A DNA stretch of 64,000 nucleotides, from positions 28,213 through 92,212 of the forward strand of contig DATEOF010000446.1 in NCBI GenBank assembly GCA_035274465.1, given 5' to 3'. Below the pieces are notes generated by a model. That model was not told where the DNA came from, made no database searches, and saw only the letters and a list, made by a program, of their open reading frames with translations. Below are positions 9,901 through 17,460 of this stretch, piece after piece (position 1 is the stretch's first letter; each line of letters starts with the position of its first letter). The translations under genes and the position numbers were made by a program. This stretch comes from JADGRF01 sp035274465 (GTDB taxonomy: Bacteria > Myxococcota_A > Polyangia > Polyangiales > JAFGIB01).

Positions 9901-10222
9901 GCTCGACCGGCTGATCCAACCTGCTCTCGACGCGCACTTGCCACTGCCAGGAAGGCTCGTTGGTCGCGAGCGAGAGCACGCACTCGTACTCGAGACCCTG
10001 CCAGCTGCCTCGCGCCGCGAAGCTGCCGTCCACCAGGCGAAATTGCGACGGACTCTGTGCGCCCGTGAGGGCAGTGTACGCGCCCGGGCTGCCGCGCTTG
10101 CGCAGATAGAGGTTCGCACCCGCGCGAGAGAACGGCGCGAGAGACCGCAGGCTGATGCGGATGGGATCGACCTCGATGCTGCGCACAGCACCGCTATCCG
10201 AAAAGGTGAAGGCGACTTTCAT
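6962..10222 (-). CDS. GH94 phosphorylase, probable 1,2-beta-oligoglucan phosphorylase
   Basis: A 1,086-residue cytoplasmic glycoside phosphorylase of family GH94, which cleaves beta-glucosides with phosphate to give alpha-glucose 1-phosphate. The N-terminal beta-sandwich is followed by an (alpha/alpha)6 barrel. GGGDWNDSLQP near residue 729 is the GH94 general-acid motif. GGTQTIFQRAESSTYFGREI further on matches the conserved barrel core. The length fits 1,2-beta-oligoglucan phosphorylases (such as Listeria innocua Lin1839) much better than cellobiose phosphorylases (about 800 residues) or cyclic glucan synthases (over 2,500). The start ATG overlaps the transporter stop as ATGA, so the two are translationally coupled. 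Beta-1,2 specificity is inferred from length and from the OpgD and GH3 neighbours. Cellodextrin or laminarin-type specificity cannot be excluded. Confidence 0.85.
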   Translation of the reverse strand: MKVAFTFSDSGAVRSIEVDPIRISLRSLAPFSRAGANLYLRKRGSPGAYTALTGAQSPSQFRLVDGSFAARGSWQGLEYECVLSLATNEPSWQWQVRVESRLDQPVELDLVYVQDVGLRAISADLVNEYYVSQYLERRVFEDPQRGCVVCCRQNMKEAAGNPWLMIACAGRAVAASTDGLQFYGKTFRSAAEPEALRAPGLGGELSGESSVVAIQEAPFSLAPAGSHTSSFVATYLPDHPLASSEADLQRLPDLVRSFADASAAGVYSSPARSRFESAPLLPAEDLSPAELTELFGGERRHVEQADGQLLSFFTDGPKHIVLRAKELRVERPHGHILQARAGYVPDDRIMSTTAFACGVFNSHITQGNTNFNTLLSVCTNPLTPALEGQRILLQLEDGEYLLGVPSAFEIGLNHCRWIYKHGSRLLQVCTWTSAREPRVDLDVKVLRGRPVRLSLTHQFDASNGWTVAAGAAHEFIARPRAASMLDRHFPGAQFRLLVNHPRCEYSTHGAEPFVIEVAETSAFCLSFVGEVAGPVRASGMADADAQRRSDCDEAAAAWRELSRELHLSGAQDIAAIREILPWYGMNALVHLLTPYGLEQFSGAAWGTRDVCQGPLDLLLCQEKYAEAKQVLRSVFSHQNRDGGWPQWWMFDRYRSVRAPDAHGDVVYWCILALCSYIKVSGDFAILDEPLPWFDGEGADRPLREHVDRTFELVVASFVGGTALVEFGGGDWNDSLQPVSKDLARRLISSWTVQMCYQAFAEYREICERSGNSERARELHDITGRIAADFQRHLVRDGVVAGYGLVGADGGIDVLLHPADAKTGVRYSLLPMNRGVICGLFGKEQAERHLSIIDQHLHGPDGARLMDRPLRYRGGTQTIFQRAESSTYFGREIGLMYVHEHLRYAESLAVLGKPEGFLRALRQAIPVDYQQVVPQGDLRQANCYYSSSDVSFRSRYEADERYHEVIEGKMSLKGGWRVYSSGPGIYVALVQTHLLGLRIEFGNLILDPVLARSLDGLEAALRFRGRPVTFIYRVRGPGFGPSAITINGKPLAFDREHNPYRQGGAVLPLERFTAMLETGENAVEITV

Positions 10223-11973
10223 GCCGCCTGCTCCGCGTGACGGCGAGCGAGCAGCTCCTTGATCTCGCGATTGCGCGCCTCCGTGAGGCCGTAACGCAAG
10301 ATGAGGAGCAGCGAGAGAAAGCACGCCAGCAGGGGAAGACCGATCTCGACCACGCGCATCATGAGCAGAGTATACGGGGGCTGCCTGGTGAGTGGTGCGA
10401 GCCTCGCCTGGACGCTCACCAGTTCTGCGTCCAGAGTGTCGAGCCGCTCGGGCAGGCTCGAGAGCCTGGCGCTGACGTCTCGGGTGGTCTGGGCGAGTGC
10501 TGCGTAGTGGTCGCGGGTCTTGTCCGCTTCGCTCGACTTCGCCTGCAGGTGGGAGAGCAGCTCGGCAGCGTCCGACTGGGTCTGACTCAGCTTGCCCCGC
10601 AACGCGTCTGCTGGCTCCGTGCCGTGCGCTCGCAAGACCTCGACCTGGGCGCGCAGCTCCCGGACGTCGCCCTGAAGCTTGTCGACCTTGGTCACCTGGG
10701 CCTCATCGAACATGGTGAACACGATCAGCGCGCCCGAGATGAAGCTCGCGAGCGCCGTGCCCATCTTGATGAACCACCAAAACACGGCGTAGTAGCTGCC
10801 CTCCGCGCGAGTGCCTGTCGCCAGCTCGTCTTCGTTGCAGATGTCACCGACCATCGACGAGCCGAGCGTGAAGAAGAACAGCATCCCGCACGAGAGCAGC
10901 ACCGTGGGGATGACGATCAGGTAGGGATGCGCGGGGTCGTAGCAGACCACCTTCGAGAGCTGCGCGAGACCGATCAACGAGATCGCGACGACCAGCGTAT
11001 TGCGGCTGCCGAGCCGCGGGCTCAGCCAGTTGAGCGGGAACACGGCCAGCAAGCCGGTGACGGCCCAGACCGTGCCGTTGATGCCGAGCAAGGTGGCGCC
11101 CGCAGCCTTGTCACCGCCGAAGACGTAGAAGATCGGAATGTACGAGCCGAGCAGCTGGACGAAGTTGAAGCCCATCGCCAACGTGAAGATGGTCAAGGTC
11201 AACAGGATGAAGTTCGTGTTGCGGATGGTGCGCCGCATGGCCTGCCAGAACGGCGTGGGTTCTTGTCGCGCCGCTTGGCTGAATCCAGGCTCGCGCAGCG
11301 TGAAGAACCACCAGAACGACAGCGGCACGAGGATGCCCGCGACCATCAGGGACACGTAGCGCATACCGTCGGCCTCGTTGCCGCCCGGGCCCTTGAAGAC
11401 CTCCATGTTGGCGAGCACGAACAGCCACGGCGTGCTCATCGCAAACAAATTGCCGACGAAGCTCTTGGCGCTGAACAGTCGGGTGCGCTCGTCCGAGTCC
11501 GACGTCAGCTCCATCCCCAGCGCGCCGTGCGGGATCTCGAACAGAGTCACCGACGTGAAGAACAGCGTGAGGGTGACGAGGATGTAGCCGAGCTGAAACC
11601 ACTGGTACCCGGCCTCGCCGGGAAACCAGCTGCGAACCATGTCGCCCTTGGGTATCCACCACATCACGACGAAGAAGACCGCCGCCAGGAGGCCGCCGGC
11701 GAGCAGGTACGGACGGCGGCGGCCCCAGCGCGATCGGGTATTGTCCGACAAGTGACCAATGACGGGGTCCACCAGGGCATCCGACAACCGCGGTACGATC
11801 AGAATGACGCCGAGCCAGAACGCGCTCAACCCCAGACTAATGTTGCCCATCAGGCCCACGAGAATCCCGGCGATGTTGAACAGCGCGATCGGCAGGATGC
11901 CTCCCGCACCGAACGCGGCCAGTTGCAGCAAAGGAATGCGCTGGGGTGCGGTCATGTCGCGCAACTTGACCAT
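10219..11973 (-). CDS. MFS/GPH-family sugar:cation symporter with C-terminal coiled coil
   Basis: A 584-residue inner-membrane transporter of the glycoside-pentoside-hexuronide (MelB-like) branch. Hallmarks are the DALVDPVIGHLSDNTRSRWGRRRPY loop after helix 2 and many hydrophobic helices. The usual GPH length is about 450-500 residues. The extra length is a hydrophilic, heptad-like segment at about 425-530, rich in Leu, Glu, Gln and Arg, between the penultimate and last helices. The last helix (LLACFLSLLLILRYGL) follows it. As it is coupled to the GH94 phosphorylase, its likely cargo is a beta-linked gluco-oligosaccharide released in the periplasm. The start at 11973 lies opposite the GH3 start with essentially no intergenic space, so the promoter must lie inside the neighbouring coding sequence. 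Confidence 0.85.
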   Translation of the reverse strand: MVKLRDMTAPQRIPLLQLAAFGAGGILPIALFNIAGILVGLMGNISLGLSAFWLGVILIVPRLSDALVDPVIGHLSDNTRSRWGRRRPYLLAGGLLAAVFFVVMWWIPKGDMVRSWFPGEAGYQWFQLGYILVTLTLFFTSVTLFEIPHGALGMELTSDSDERTRLFSAKSFVGNLFAMSTPWLFVLANMEVFKGPGGNEADGMRYVSLMVAGILVPLSFWWFFTLREPGFSQAARQEPTPFWQAMRRTIRNTNFILLTLTIFTLAMGFNFVQLLGSYIPIFYVFGGDKAAGATLLGINGTVWAVTGLLAVFPLNWLSPRLGSRNTLVVAISLIGLAQLSKVVCYDPAHPYLIVIPTVLLSCGMLFFFTLGSSMVGDICNEDELATGTRAEGSYYAVFWWFIKMGTALASFISGALIVFTMFDEAQVTKVDKLQGDVRELRAQVEVLRAHGTEPADALRGKLSQTQSDAAELLSHLQAKSSEADKTRDHYAALAQTTRDVSARLSSLPERLDTLDAELVSVQARLAPLTRQPPYTLLMMRVVEIGLPLLACFLSLLLILRYGLTEARNREIKELLARRHAEQAA

Positions 11974-14254
11974 CAGACCCGCTCAAATGCCAGCGCTGTT
12001 GATCATCGCCTGCGTGCTCGCGTTCGGAGGCAGCCCGACGCTGGCGCAAGACGCCACGCCTGCGCAGGGCGACGTGGTCGAGGCGCTGCTTGCGCGCATG
12101 ACGTTGGAAGAGAAGCTCGGCCAGCTCGCGCAGTCGGTGGGTGGGAAGAACGACACCGGGCCGGCTGCCGCCTCGGGGTCCGAGCAAGACATCCGCGCCG
12201 GTCGCATCGGGTCGTTCCTGGGGGTGTACGGCGCCGAGGCGACACGCCGGGTTCAGCGCATCGCGGTGGAAGGTTCCAGGCTGCACGTCCCGCTGTTGTT
12301 CTCGTACGACGTCATCCACGGCCTGCGCACGATCTTTCCGGTGCCGCTCGCAGAGGCGGCCAGCTGGAACACCGACCTGGCGCAGCGCTGCGCGCGAGCC
12401 GCGGCCGTCGAAGCCACGGCGCACGGCCTGCACTGGACCTACGCGCCGATGGTGGATATCGCGCGCGATGCGCGCTGGGGCCGCGTGGTGGAGGGTTCGG
12501 GGGAAGATCCGTACCTGGGCGCTGCGTTTGCGGTCGCACGCGTACGCGGGTTCCAGGGCGGTGATCCCAAGGACGCGTCGCGCATGCTCGCGACGGCGAA
12601 ACACTTCATCGCCTACGGCGCGGCCGAGGCCGGGCGCGACTACAACACCGTCGACATCTCGCAGCGCACCGTGCTCGAGGTGTACGCGCCGCCGTTCCGA
12701 GCCGCGCTGGAGGCCGGCGCGGGTTCGATAATGACTGCTTTCAACGAGATCGCCGGCCTGCCCATGCACGCCCACGCCGAGCTCGTGCGGGACACCTTGC
12801 GCAAGGCGTGGGGCTTCGACGGCATCGTCGTGAGCGACTACACGGGAATCAAGGAGTTGATCGCGCACGGCATCGCCAGGGACCGTGCGCAAGCCGGTGA
12901 GCTCGCGCTGCGGGCCACCATCGACGTCGATATGGTCAGCGGGATCTACCGGAAGGATTTGGTGTCGCTCGTGAAGGCCGGCACTGTGCCGGTGGCGCTG
13001 GTCGATGACGCCGTGCGCCGCGTGCTGCGCGCCAAGCAGCAGCTAGGGTTGTTCGACGATCCGTATCGCTACAGCGATCCGGCACGCGAGGCCGCACTCA
13101 CCCTCACGAAGGAGACGCGCGCGCTGGCGCGTGAGGCCGCGGCGCAGTCGATCGTGCTGCTCAAGAACCAGCCGGCGCTGTTGCCGCTGCGCAAGGACAT
13201 CGGCAGCATCGCAGTGATCGGGGCGCTGGCGGCGGACAAGCGCGCAGTGCTCGGGAGTTGGTCGGGGCTCGGCAAGGTCGAGGATGCCGTCGACGTGCTC
13301 GAAGGCATCCGCGGGGCCGTGTCGCCCAAGACGCGCGTGGTGTACGAACGCGGTGCCGCTGTGAGCGGCAGCGACCGCTCAGGCATCGGGGCCGCGGAGC
13401 GCGCCGCACGCGACGCCGACGTGGTCGTGGCGGTGCTGGGCGAGAACGACGCGATGAGCGGCGAGGCGCGTAGCCGCACCGCGCTCGGGCTGCCGGGCGT
13501 GCAACAAGAGCTGCTCGAGCGGCTGCAGGCGACCGGCAAGCCCGTGGTCGTGGTGCTGATGAACGGTCGCCCGCTCGCGCTCGGCTGGATGCACGAGAAT
13601 ATCCCCGCGATCCTCGAGACCTGGTTCCTGGGTCAAGAGATGGGTAGCGGCGTGGCAGACGTGCTGTTCGGCGACGTGAACCCCGGCGGCAAGCTACCCA
13701 TCACCTTCCCGCGCGACGTCGGGCAGGTCCCGCTGTACTACGCGCACAAGTCGAGCGGACGTCCGCCGTCGAACACGGACCAGTACACCTCGAAGTACCT
13801 CGATGTGCCGTGGACCCCGCTGTACGCCTTCGGCCACGGCCTCAGCTACACGCAGTTCCGCTACCAGCCGCCGCAGCTCTCGGCCAAGAAGCTCGGTCCC
13901 GACGACAGCCTGCAGGTGCGCGTGAAGGTCCAGAACGTTGGCCAGCGTGCGGGCACCGAGGTCGTGCAGCTCTACCTGCGAGACGAGGTCTCTAGCATCA
14001 CCCGTCCGGTGCAAGCCCTGCGCGGGTTTTCGCGCATCCGCCTGGAGCCCGGAGCATCACGCGAGGTCACATTCACCCTCGATCACGAGGACTTCGAGCT
14101 CCTCGACCAAAGCTTCCAGCGCGTCGTCGAGGCGGGCAATTTCACGGTATCGACCGGCGGCAGCTCGAGCTCGTTGCAGAGCGCACGCTTCGAGATCACC
14201 CGCTCGGCGGAGGTCGCGCGCCCAAGCTCGTACATTCCCCGAGAATTGCGCTGA
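11954..14254 (+). CDS. Exported GH3 beta-glucosidase (BglX-like)
   Basis: A protein of about 766 residues of glycoside hydrolase family 3 that trims glucose from beta-gluco-oligosaccharides in the periplasm. A signal peptide ends near TLAQ. The TIM-barrel domain carries the nucleophile Asp in GIVVSDYTGIKEL. The alpha/beta sandwich domain includes VAVLGENDAMSGEARSR, the region of the acid/base glutamate, and HGLSYTQF. A fibronectin III-like domain closes the protein (from about 660). The ATG at 11954 gives a signal peptide with a basic n-region (MSRNLTIRPAQ) but overlaps the divergent transporter gene by 20 bp. The ATG at 11987 avoids overlap but has no positive n-region. GH3 enzymes next to GH94 1,2-beta-oligoglucan phosphorylase genes (Listeria Lin1840) act on sophorose-type sugars, which would fit here. 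Confidence 0.9.
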   Translation: MSRNLTIRPAQMPALLIIACVLAFGGSPTLAQDATPAQGDVVEALLARMTLEEKLGQLAQSVGGKNDTGPAAASGSEQDIRAGRIGSFLGVYGAEATRRVQRIAVEGSRLHVPLLFSYDVIHGLRTIFPVPLAEAASWNTDLAQRCARAAAVEATAHGLHWTYAPMVDIARDARWGRVVEGSGEDPYLGAAFAVARVRGFQGGDPKDASRMLATAKHFIAYGAAEAGRDYNTVDISQRTVLEVYAPPFRAALEAGAGSIMTAFNEIAGLPMHAHAELVRDTLRKAWGFDGIVVSDYTGIKELIAHGIARDRAQAGELALRATIDVDMVSGIYRKDLVSLVKAGTVPVALVDDAVRRVLRAKQQLGLFDDPYRYSDPAREAALTLTKETRALAREAAAQSIVLLKNQPALLPLRKDIGSIAVIGALAADKRAVLGSWSGLGKVEDAVDVLEGIRGAVSPKTRVVYERGAAVSGSDRSGIGAAERAARDADVVVAVLGENDAMSGEARSRTALGLPGVQQELLERLQATGKPVVVVLMNGRPLALGWMHENIPAILETWFLGQEMGSGVADVLFGDVNPGGKLPITFPRDVGQVPLYYAHKSSGRPPSNTDQYTSKYLDVPWTPLYAFGHGLSYTQFRYQPPQLSAKKLGPDDSLQVRVKVQNVGQRAGTEVVQLYLRDEVSSITRPVQALRGFSRIRLEPGASREVTFTLDHEDFELLDQSFQRVVEAGNFTVSTGGSSSSLQSARFEITRSAEVARPSSYIPRELR

Positions 14255-14315
14255 GCGCCCAGGCAACGGGCCTGGGTTGGCAAGAGGGACTACAGTCTGG
14301 GACACTGGTCATCAA

Positions 14316-17300
14316 GTGTCGAAGCCTCGCGTCTCTCGTGTGGGCCGCGCCCTGTGCGGCTCGATTCTGTTGCTGAGTCTGGTCCTGACGGGCGCGACCT
14401 CGGTCGCGAATTCCAGCATTCCGCCGCGCGAGTCTTGGCGCGCGACGAGCTCAGGCGCCGAGCGGCTCAGCATGGCGGCCGGGATGGCCATCGACGGCGA
14501 CCTGACGACCCGTTGGGGTGGAGCGTTCTCGGCCAACCACTGGCTTCAGATCGACTTGAGCGCCGAATCAGACGTCGGCGGTGTGGTGATCCGCTGGGAC
14601 AGCGGTTTCGCCGCCAAGTACCGCGTGCTCACCTCGCTCAACGGCCAGGACTGGCAGACGGTGTACGACACGGTCGACGGCCAAGGCGGCGTCGAATACC
14701 TCTTCTGGCCCGCGGTGCGCGCGCGATACGTGCGGCTCGCCAGCAGCCCGCTCAACATCGAGCTCGGCGTCTCGGTGTTCGAGCTCGAGCCGATCTGTGC
14801 GACCGATACGCCGCGCGTCGCGGGACTGGCCAAGGGCCTCGATCCGGCCACTGTATGGGGCGGCAGCGTCACACCGCCGCGCGGGGTCGGTCCCACGCGC
14901 ACGATCACGATCGATCTACCGCGCGCCTTTCCCACCACGGGCCTCGAGATCGAGTGGGGCGGTGCCTGGAACTCGGTGCGTCTCGACGCAGGCGATGTGT
15001 CGGGCAAGTGGTACGCGCTGGCGAAGGATGCCGAACCGCCGGCCCAGAGCTCGCTCCTGGCCGCCCGCCAGCCCATCGTCGCCAAGACGCTGCGCGTCAC
15101 CATCGGGGCCGTGCCCGGCAAGCCACTGAAGATCCGCCGCTTACGGCTGCTGCCACCCGATCGCACGATGACACCGCAGCGGCGCTACGAAGTGGCCGCG
15201 TCGCGCTCGTACGGCGCGCTCTTCCCACCCATGGTGCGCAACCAGCAGGTCTACTGGACTGCGGTTGGCGTTCCGGCGGGGCGTCAGAAGTCGATCTTCG
15301 ACGAGTACGGGAACATCGAGGCGTGGAAGGGAGCGCCGCTCGTCCAGCCCTTGTGGCGCGACGCGGACCGGAAGGTGCACGCCGCGCACAACGAGACACC
15401 GACGCAGACGCTGCGTGAAGGCTGGATGCCGATGCCCAGCGTGGAGTGGGTCCCGGAGCCGGAGCTCTCGTTCCGGACTCAGGCGATCGCGGTCGAGCAG
15501 TCCGGACAGCCGGTGACGCTCGTCCGCTATCAGCTGCAGAACGACAGCAAGCGCCGCATCAGCGGTGAGTTGGTGTTGCTCGTGCGGCCGATGCAGATCA
15601 ATCCGTCGTGGCAGTCCGGTGGCATCTCGCCGATCCACAACATTGCACTCGAGGGACCGGCCAAGGACACCGGCGTGCGCGTGAACGGCCGGGTGCTGCT
15701 GCGCTCGCTCAGCGAGGTTCCATCGCGCGGAACCTCGGAGTTCGGTCTCCAGGGTGAAGGCGAGCTCACGCAGTGGGTGGTCTGGGCCGGGCTACCGACG
15801 GCGCTGAAGGCGCGCGACGAGGATGGTCTCGCCGCTGCCTACCTGCGCTACCCGATGAAGCTCGAGCCAGGCACGGCGCAGAGCGTGGTGTTGGCCTTCC
15901 CGCTCGGCAACCGGCGCTTCGATGCGCAGACCGGCAAGTTGCCCGAGGCCCCGCCGATCGATCGCGCGGCGTTGATGGGCGCCAAGAACAGCGACGCGGA
16001 CGCCGCGTTCAACGCGCTCGCGACGCGCGTTGCAGAGCAGTGGGAAGGGCGCGTCGACAAGGTAGGCCTCACCCTGCCCGATCCCACGCTCGTGCAGATG
16101 CTGCGCGCGCAACTGGCCTATATCCTGATCAACCAGACCGGCCCCGCGATGCAACCGGGCCCGCGAAACTACAACCGATCCTTCATCCGGGACGGCGCAG
16201 CCGCAGCGCACGTGCTGCTACGCATGGGCCTCGCGGATACGGCACGCGACTTCTTGAGTTGGTATACCGATCACGCGGTGCACGACAGTGGCCTCGTCTC
16301 GCCGATCCTCAACGACGATGGGAGCGTCTTTACCGGCTTCGGAGGCGACCTGGAGTACGACGGGCAAGGTCAGTGGATCTCGCTGGTCGCGGACGTTGCG
16401 CGTCTCGACGGCGGCGCGCCGACCGTCCGCGAGTACATGCCCAAGGTGGCGGCCGCGCTGCGCTACACGCAGAAGTTGCGCGAGCGCACGCTCGTGCCTG
16501 GCTATATGGCCGATCACGAAGCGCCGGAGCGTTTTCGCGGCATCATCGCGCCGTCGATCAGCCACGAGGGCTATTCCGTACCCACCCACAGTTACTGGGA
16601 CGACTATTGGGCACTCAAGGGTTGGCACGATGGTGCCTGGCTGGCGGCACAGTGGGGCAACGCGGCACTGGGGCAGACCGCCCGTACGCAGTACCAGGTG
16701 CTGCGCGAGTCGGTGGCGGCTTCCGTGCGAGCGACGATCGCGTGGAAGAACTTGAGCGTCATTCCGGCGTCGGCCGACCTCGGCGACATCGACTACACCA
16801 GCGTCTCGATCGCGCTCGATCCCTGCGGCCAGCAGGATCTGTTGCCGGTGGAGACGCTGCAAAGCACGTACGACGCTTACCTCGACGGTCTGCGCCGGCG
16901 CGCGGTGCCCAACAGCCAGTGGCGCTTCAGCCCGTACGAGCTCCGGAACGTGCTGAGCTTCGTGCGCCTGAACCGACCGGCCGATGCCAACGAAGTGCTC
17001 GAGAGCATCATGCGTTACCGCCGCCCGAGCGGCTGGCAAATGTTCGCGGAGGTCGTCGACTCACGCTTGCGGCACACGGGCTTCCTCGGCGACATGCCGC
17101 ACACCTGGGTCGGCACCGAGTACATCCGCGCGATCATCGGCATGCTCATGCACGAGGGTGACACCGAGCTCGAGCTCTTGCCGGGCACGCCGCCTTCGTG
17201 GGTGAGCGACGGCGGCCTCAGTGTCGAGGGATTGCCCACGGCGTACGGCAGCCTGACGATGACGGCCAAACAAACGGGCCGCGAGCTGCGCGTCACGCTC

Positions 17301-17456
17301 GCCCCGGGGCTGTTCCCGAACATCCCGATCCAGGTGGCGTGGCCGACGCGCGAACGTCCAAAGCAGGTCCGGGTGGACGGCCAGGTGCGCGCGGATCAAA
17401 CCGCAGATGGGATCCGGATCGAGCGCGCGTTTCGCGAGCTGGTCGCGCAGTGGTGA
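14316..17456 (+). CDS. Exported F5/8C (discoidin) domain + (alpha/alpha)6-barrel glycosidase-like protein
   Basis: A protein of about 1,046 residues starting at GTG (MSKPRV...). The signal peptide is a basic n-region followed by GSILLLSLVLTGATSVA. Residues about 35-165 form a coagulation-factor 5/8 type C carbohydrate-binding domain (WRATSS, AIDGDLTTRWGG, HWLQIDL, YVRLASS). A middle beta-sandwich region follows. The C-terminal half looks like a six-hairpin glycosidase barrel, with NRSFIRDGAAAAHVLLRMG, GQWISLVADVAR, HSYWDDYWALKGWHDGAW and PHTWVGTEYIRAIIGMLMHE. I cannot assign it to a numbered GH family by eye. Aspartates in the RDG and WDD segments are candidate catalytic residues. It follows the GH3 gene by 61 bp on the same strand and is probably co-transcribed. 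An extracytoplasmic glucanase for the same polymer is the natural inference. Confidence 0.75.
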   Translation: MSKPRVSRVGRALCGSILLLSLVLTGATSVANSSIPPRESWRATSSGAERLSMAAGMAIDGDLTTRWGGAFSANHWLQIDLSAESDVGGVVIRWDSGFAAKYRVLTSLNGQDWQTVYDTVDGQGGVEYLFWPAVRARYVRLASSPLNIELGVSVFELEPICATDTPRVAGLAKGLDPATVWGGSVTPPRGVGPTRTITIDLPRAFPTTGLEIEWGGAWNSVRLDAGDVSGKWYALAKDAEPPAQSSLLAARQPIVAKTLRVTIGAVPGKPLKIRRLRLLPPDRTMTPQRRYEVAASRSYGALFPPMVRNQQVYWTAVGVPAGRQKSIFDEYGNIEAWKGAPLVQPLWRDADRKVHAAHNETPTQTLREGWMPMPSVEWVPEPELSFRTQAIAVEQSGQPVTLVRYQLQNDSKRRISGELVLLVRPMQINPSWQSGGISPIHNIALEGPAKDTGVRVNGRVLLRSLSEVPSRGTSEFGLQGEGELTQWVVWAGLPTALKARDEDGLAAAYLRYPMKLEPGTAQSVVLAFPLGNRRFDAQTGKLPEAPPIDRAALMGAKNSDADAAFNALATRVAEQWEGRVDKVGLTLPDPTLVQMLRAQLAYILINQTGPAMQPGPRNYNRSFIRDGAAAAHVLLRMGLADTARDFLSWYTDHAVHDSGLVSPILNDDGSVFTGFGGDLEYDGQGQWISLVADVARLDGGAPTVREYMPKVAAALRYTQKLRERTLVPGYMADHEAPERFRGIIAPSISHEGYSVPTHSYWDDYWALKGWHDGAWLAAQWGNAALGQTARTQYQVLRESVAASVRATIAWKNLSVIPASADLGDIDYTSVSIALDPCGQQDLLPVETLQSTYDAYLDGLRRRAVPNSQWRFSPYELRNVLSFVRLNRPADANEVLESIMRYRRPSGWQMFAEVVDSRLRHTGFLGDMPHTWVGTEYIRAIIGMLMHEGDTELELLPGTPPSWVSDGGLSVEGLPTAYGSLTMTAKQTGRELRVTLAPGLFPNIPIQVAWPTRERPKQVRVDGQVRADQTADGIRIERAFRELVAQW

Positions 17457-17460
17457 ACGA

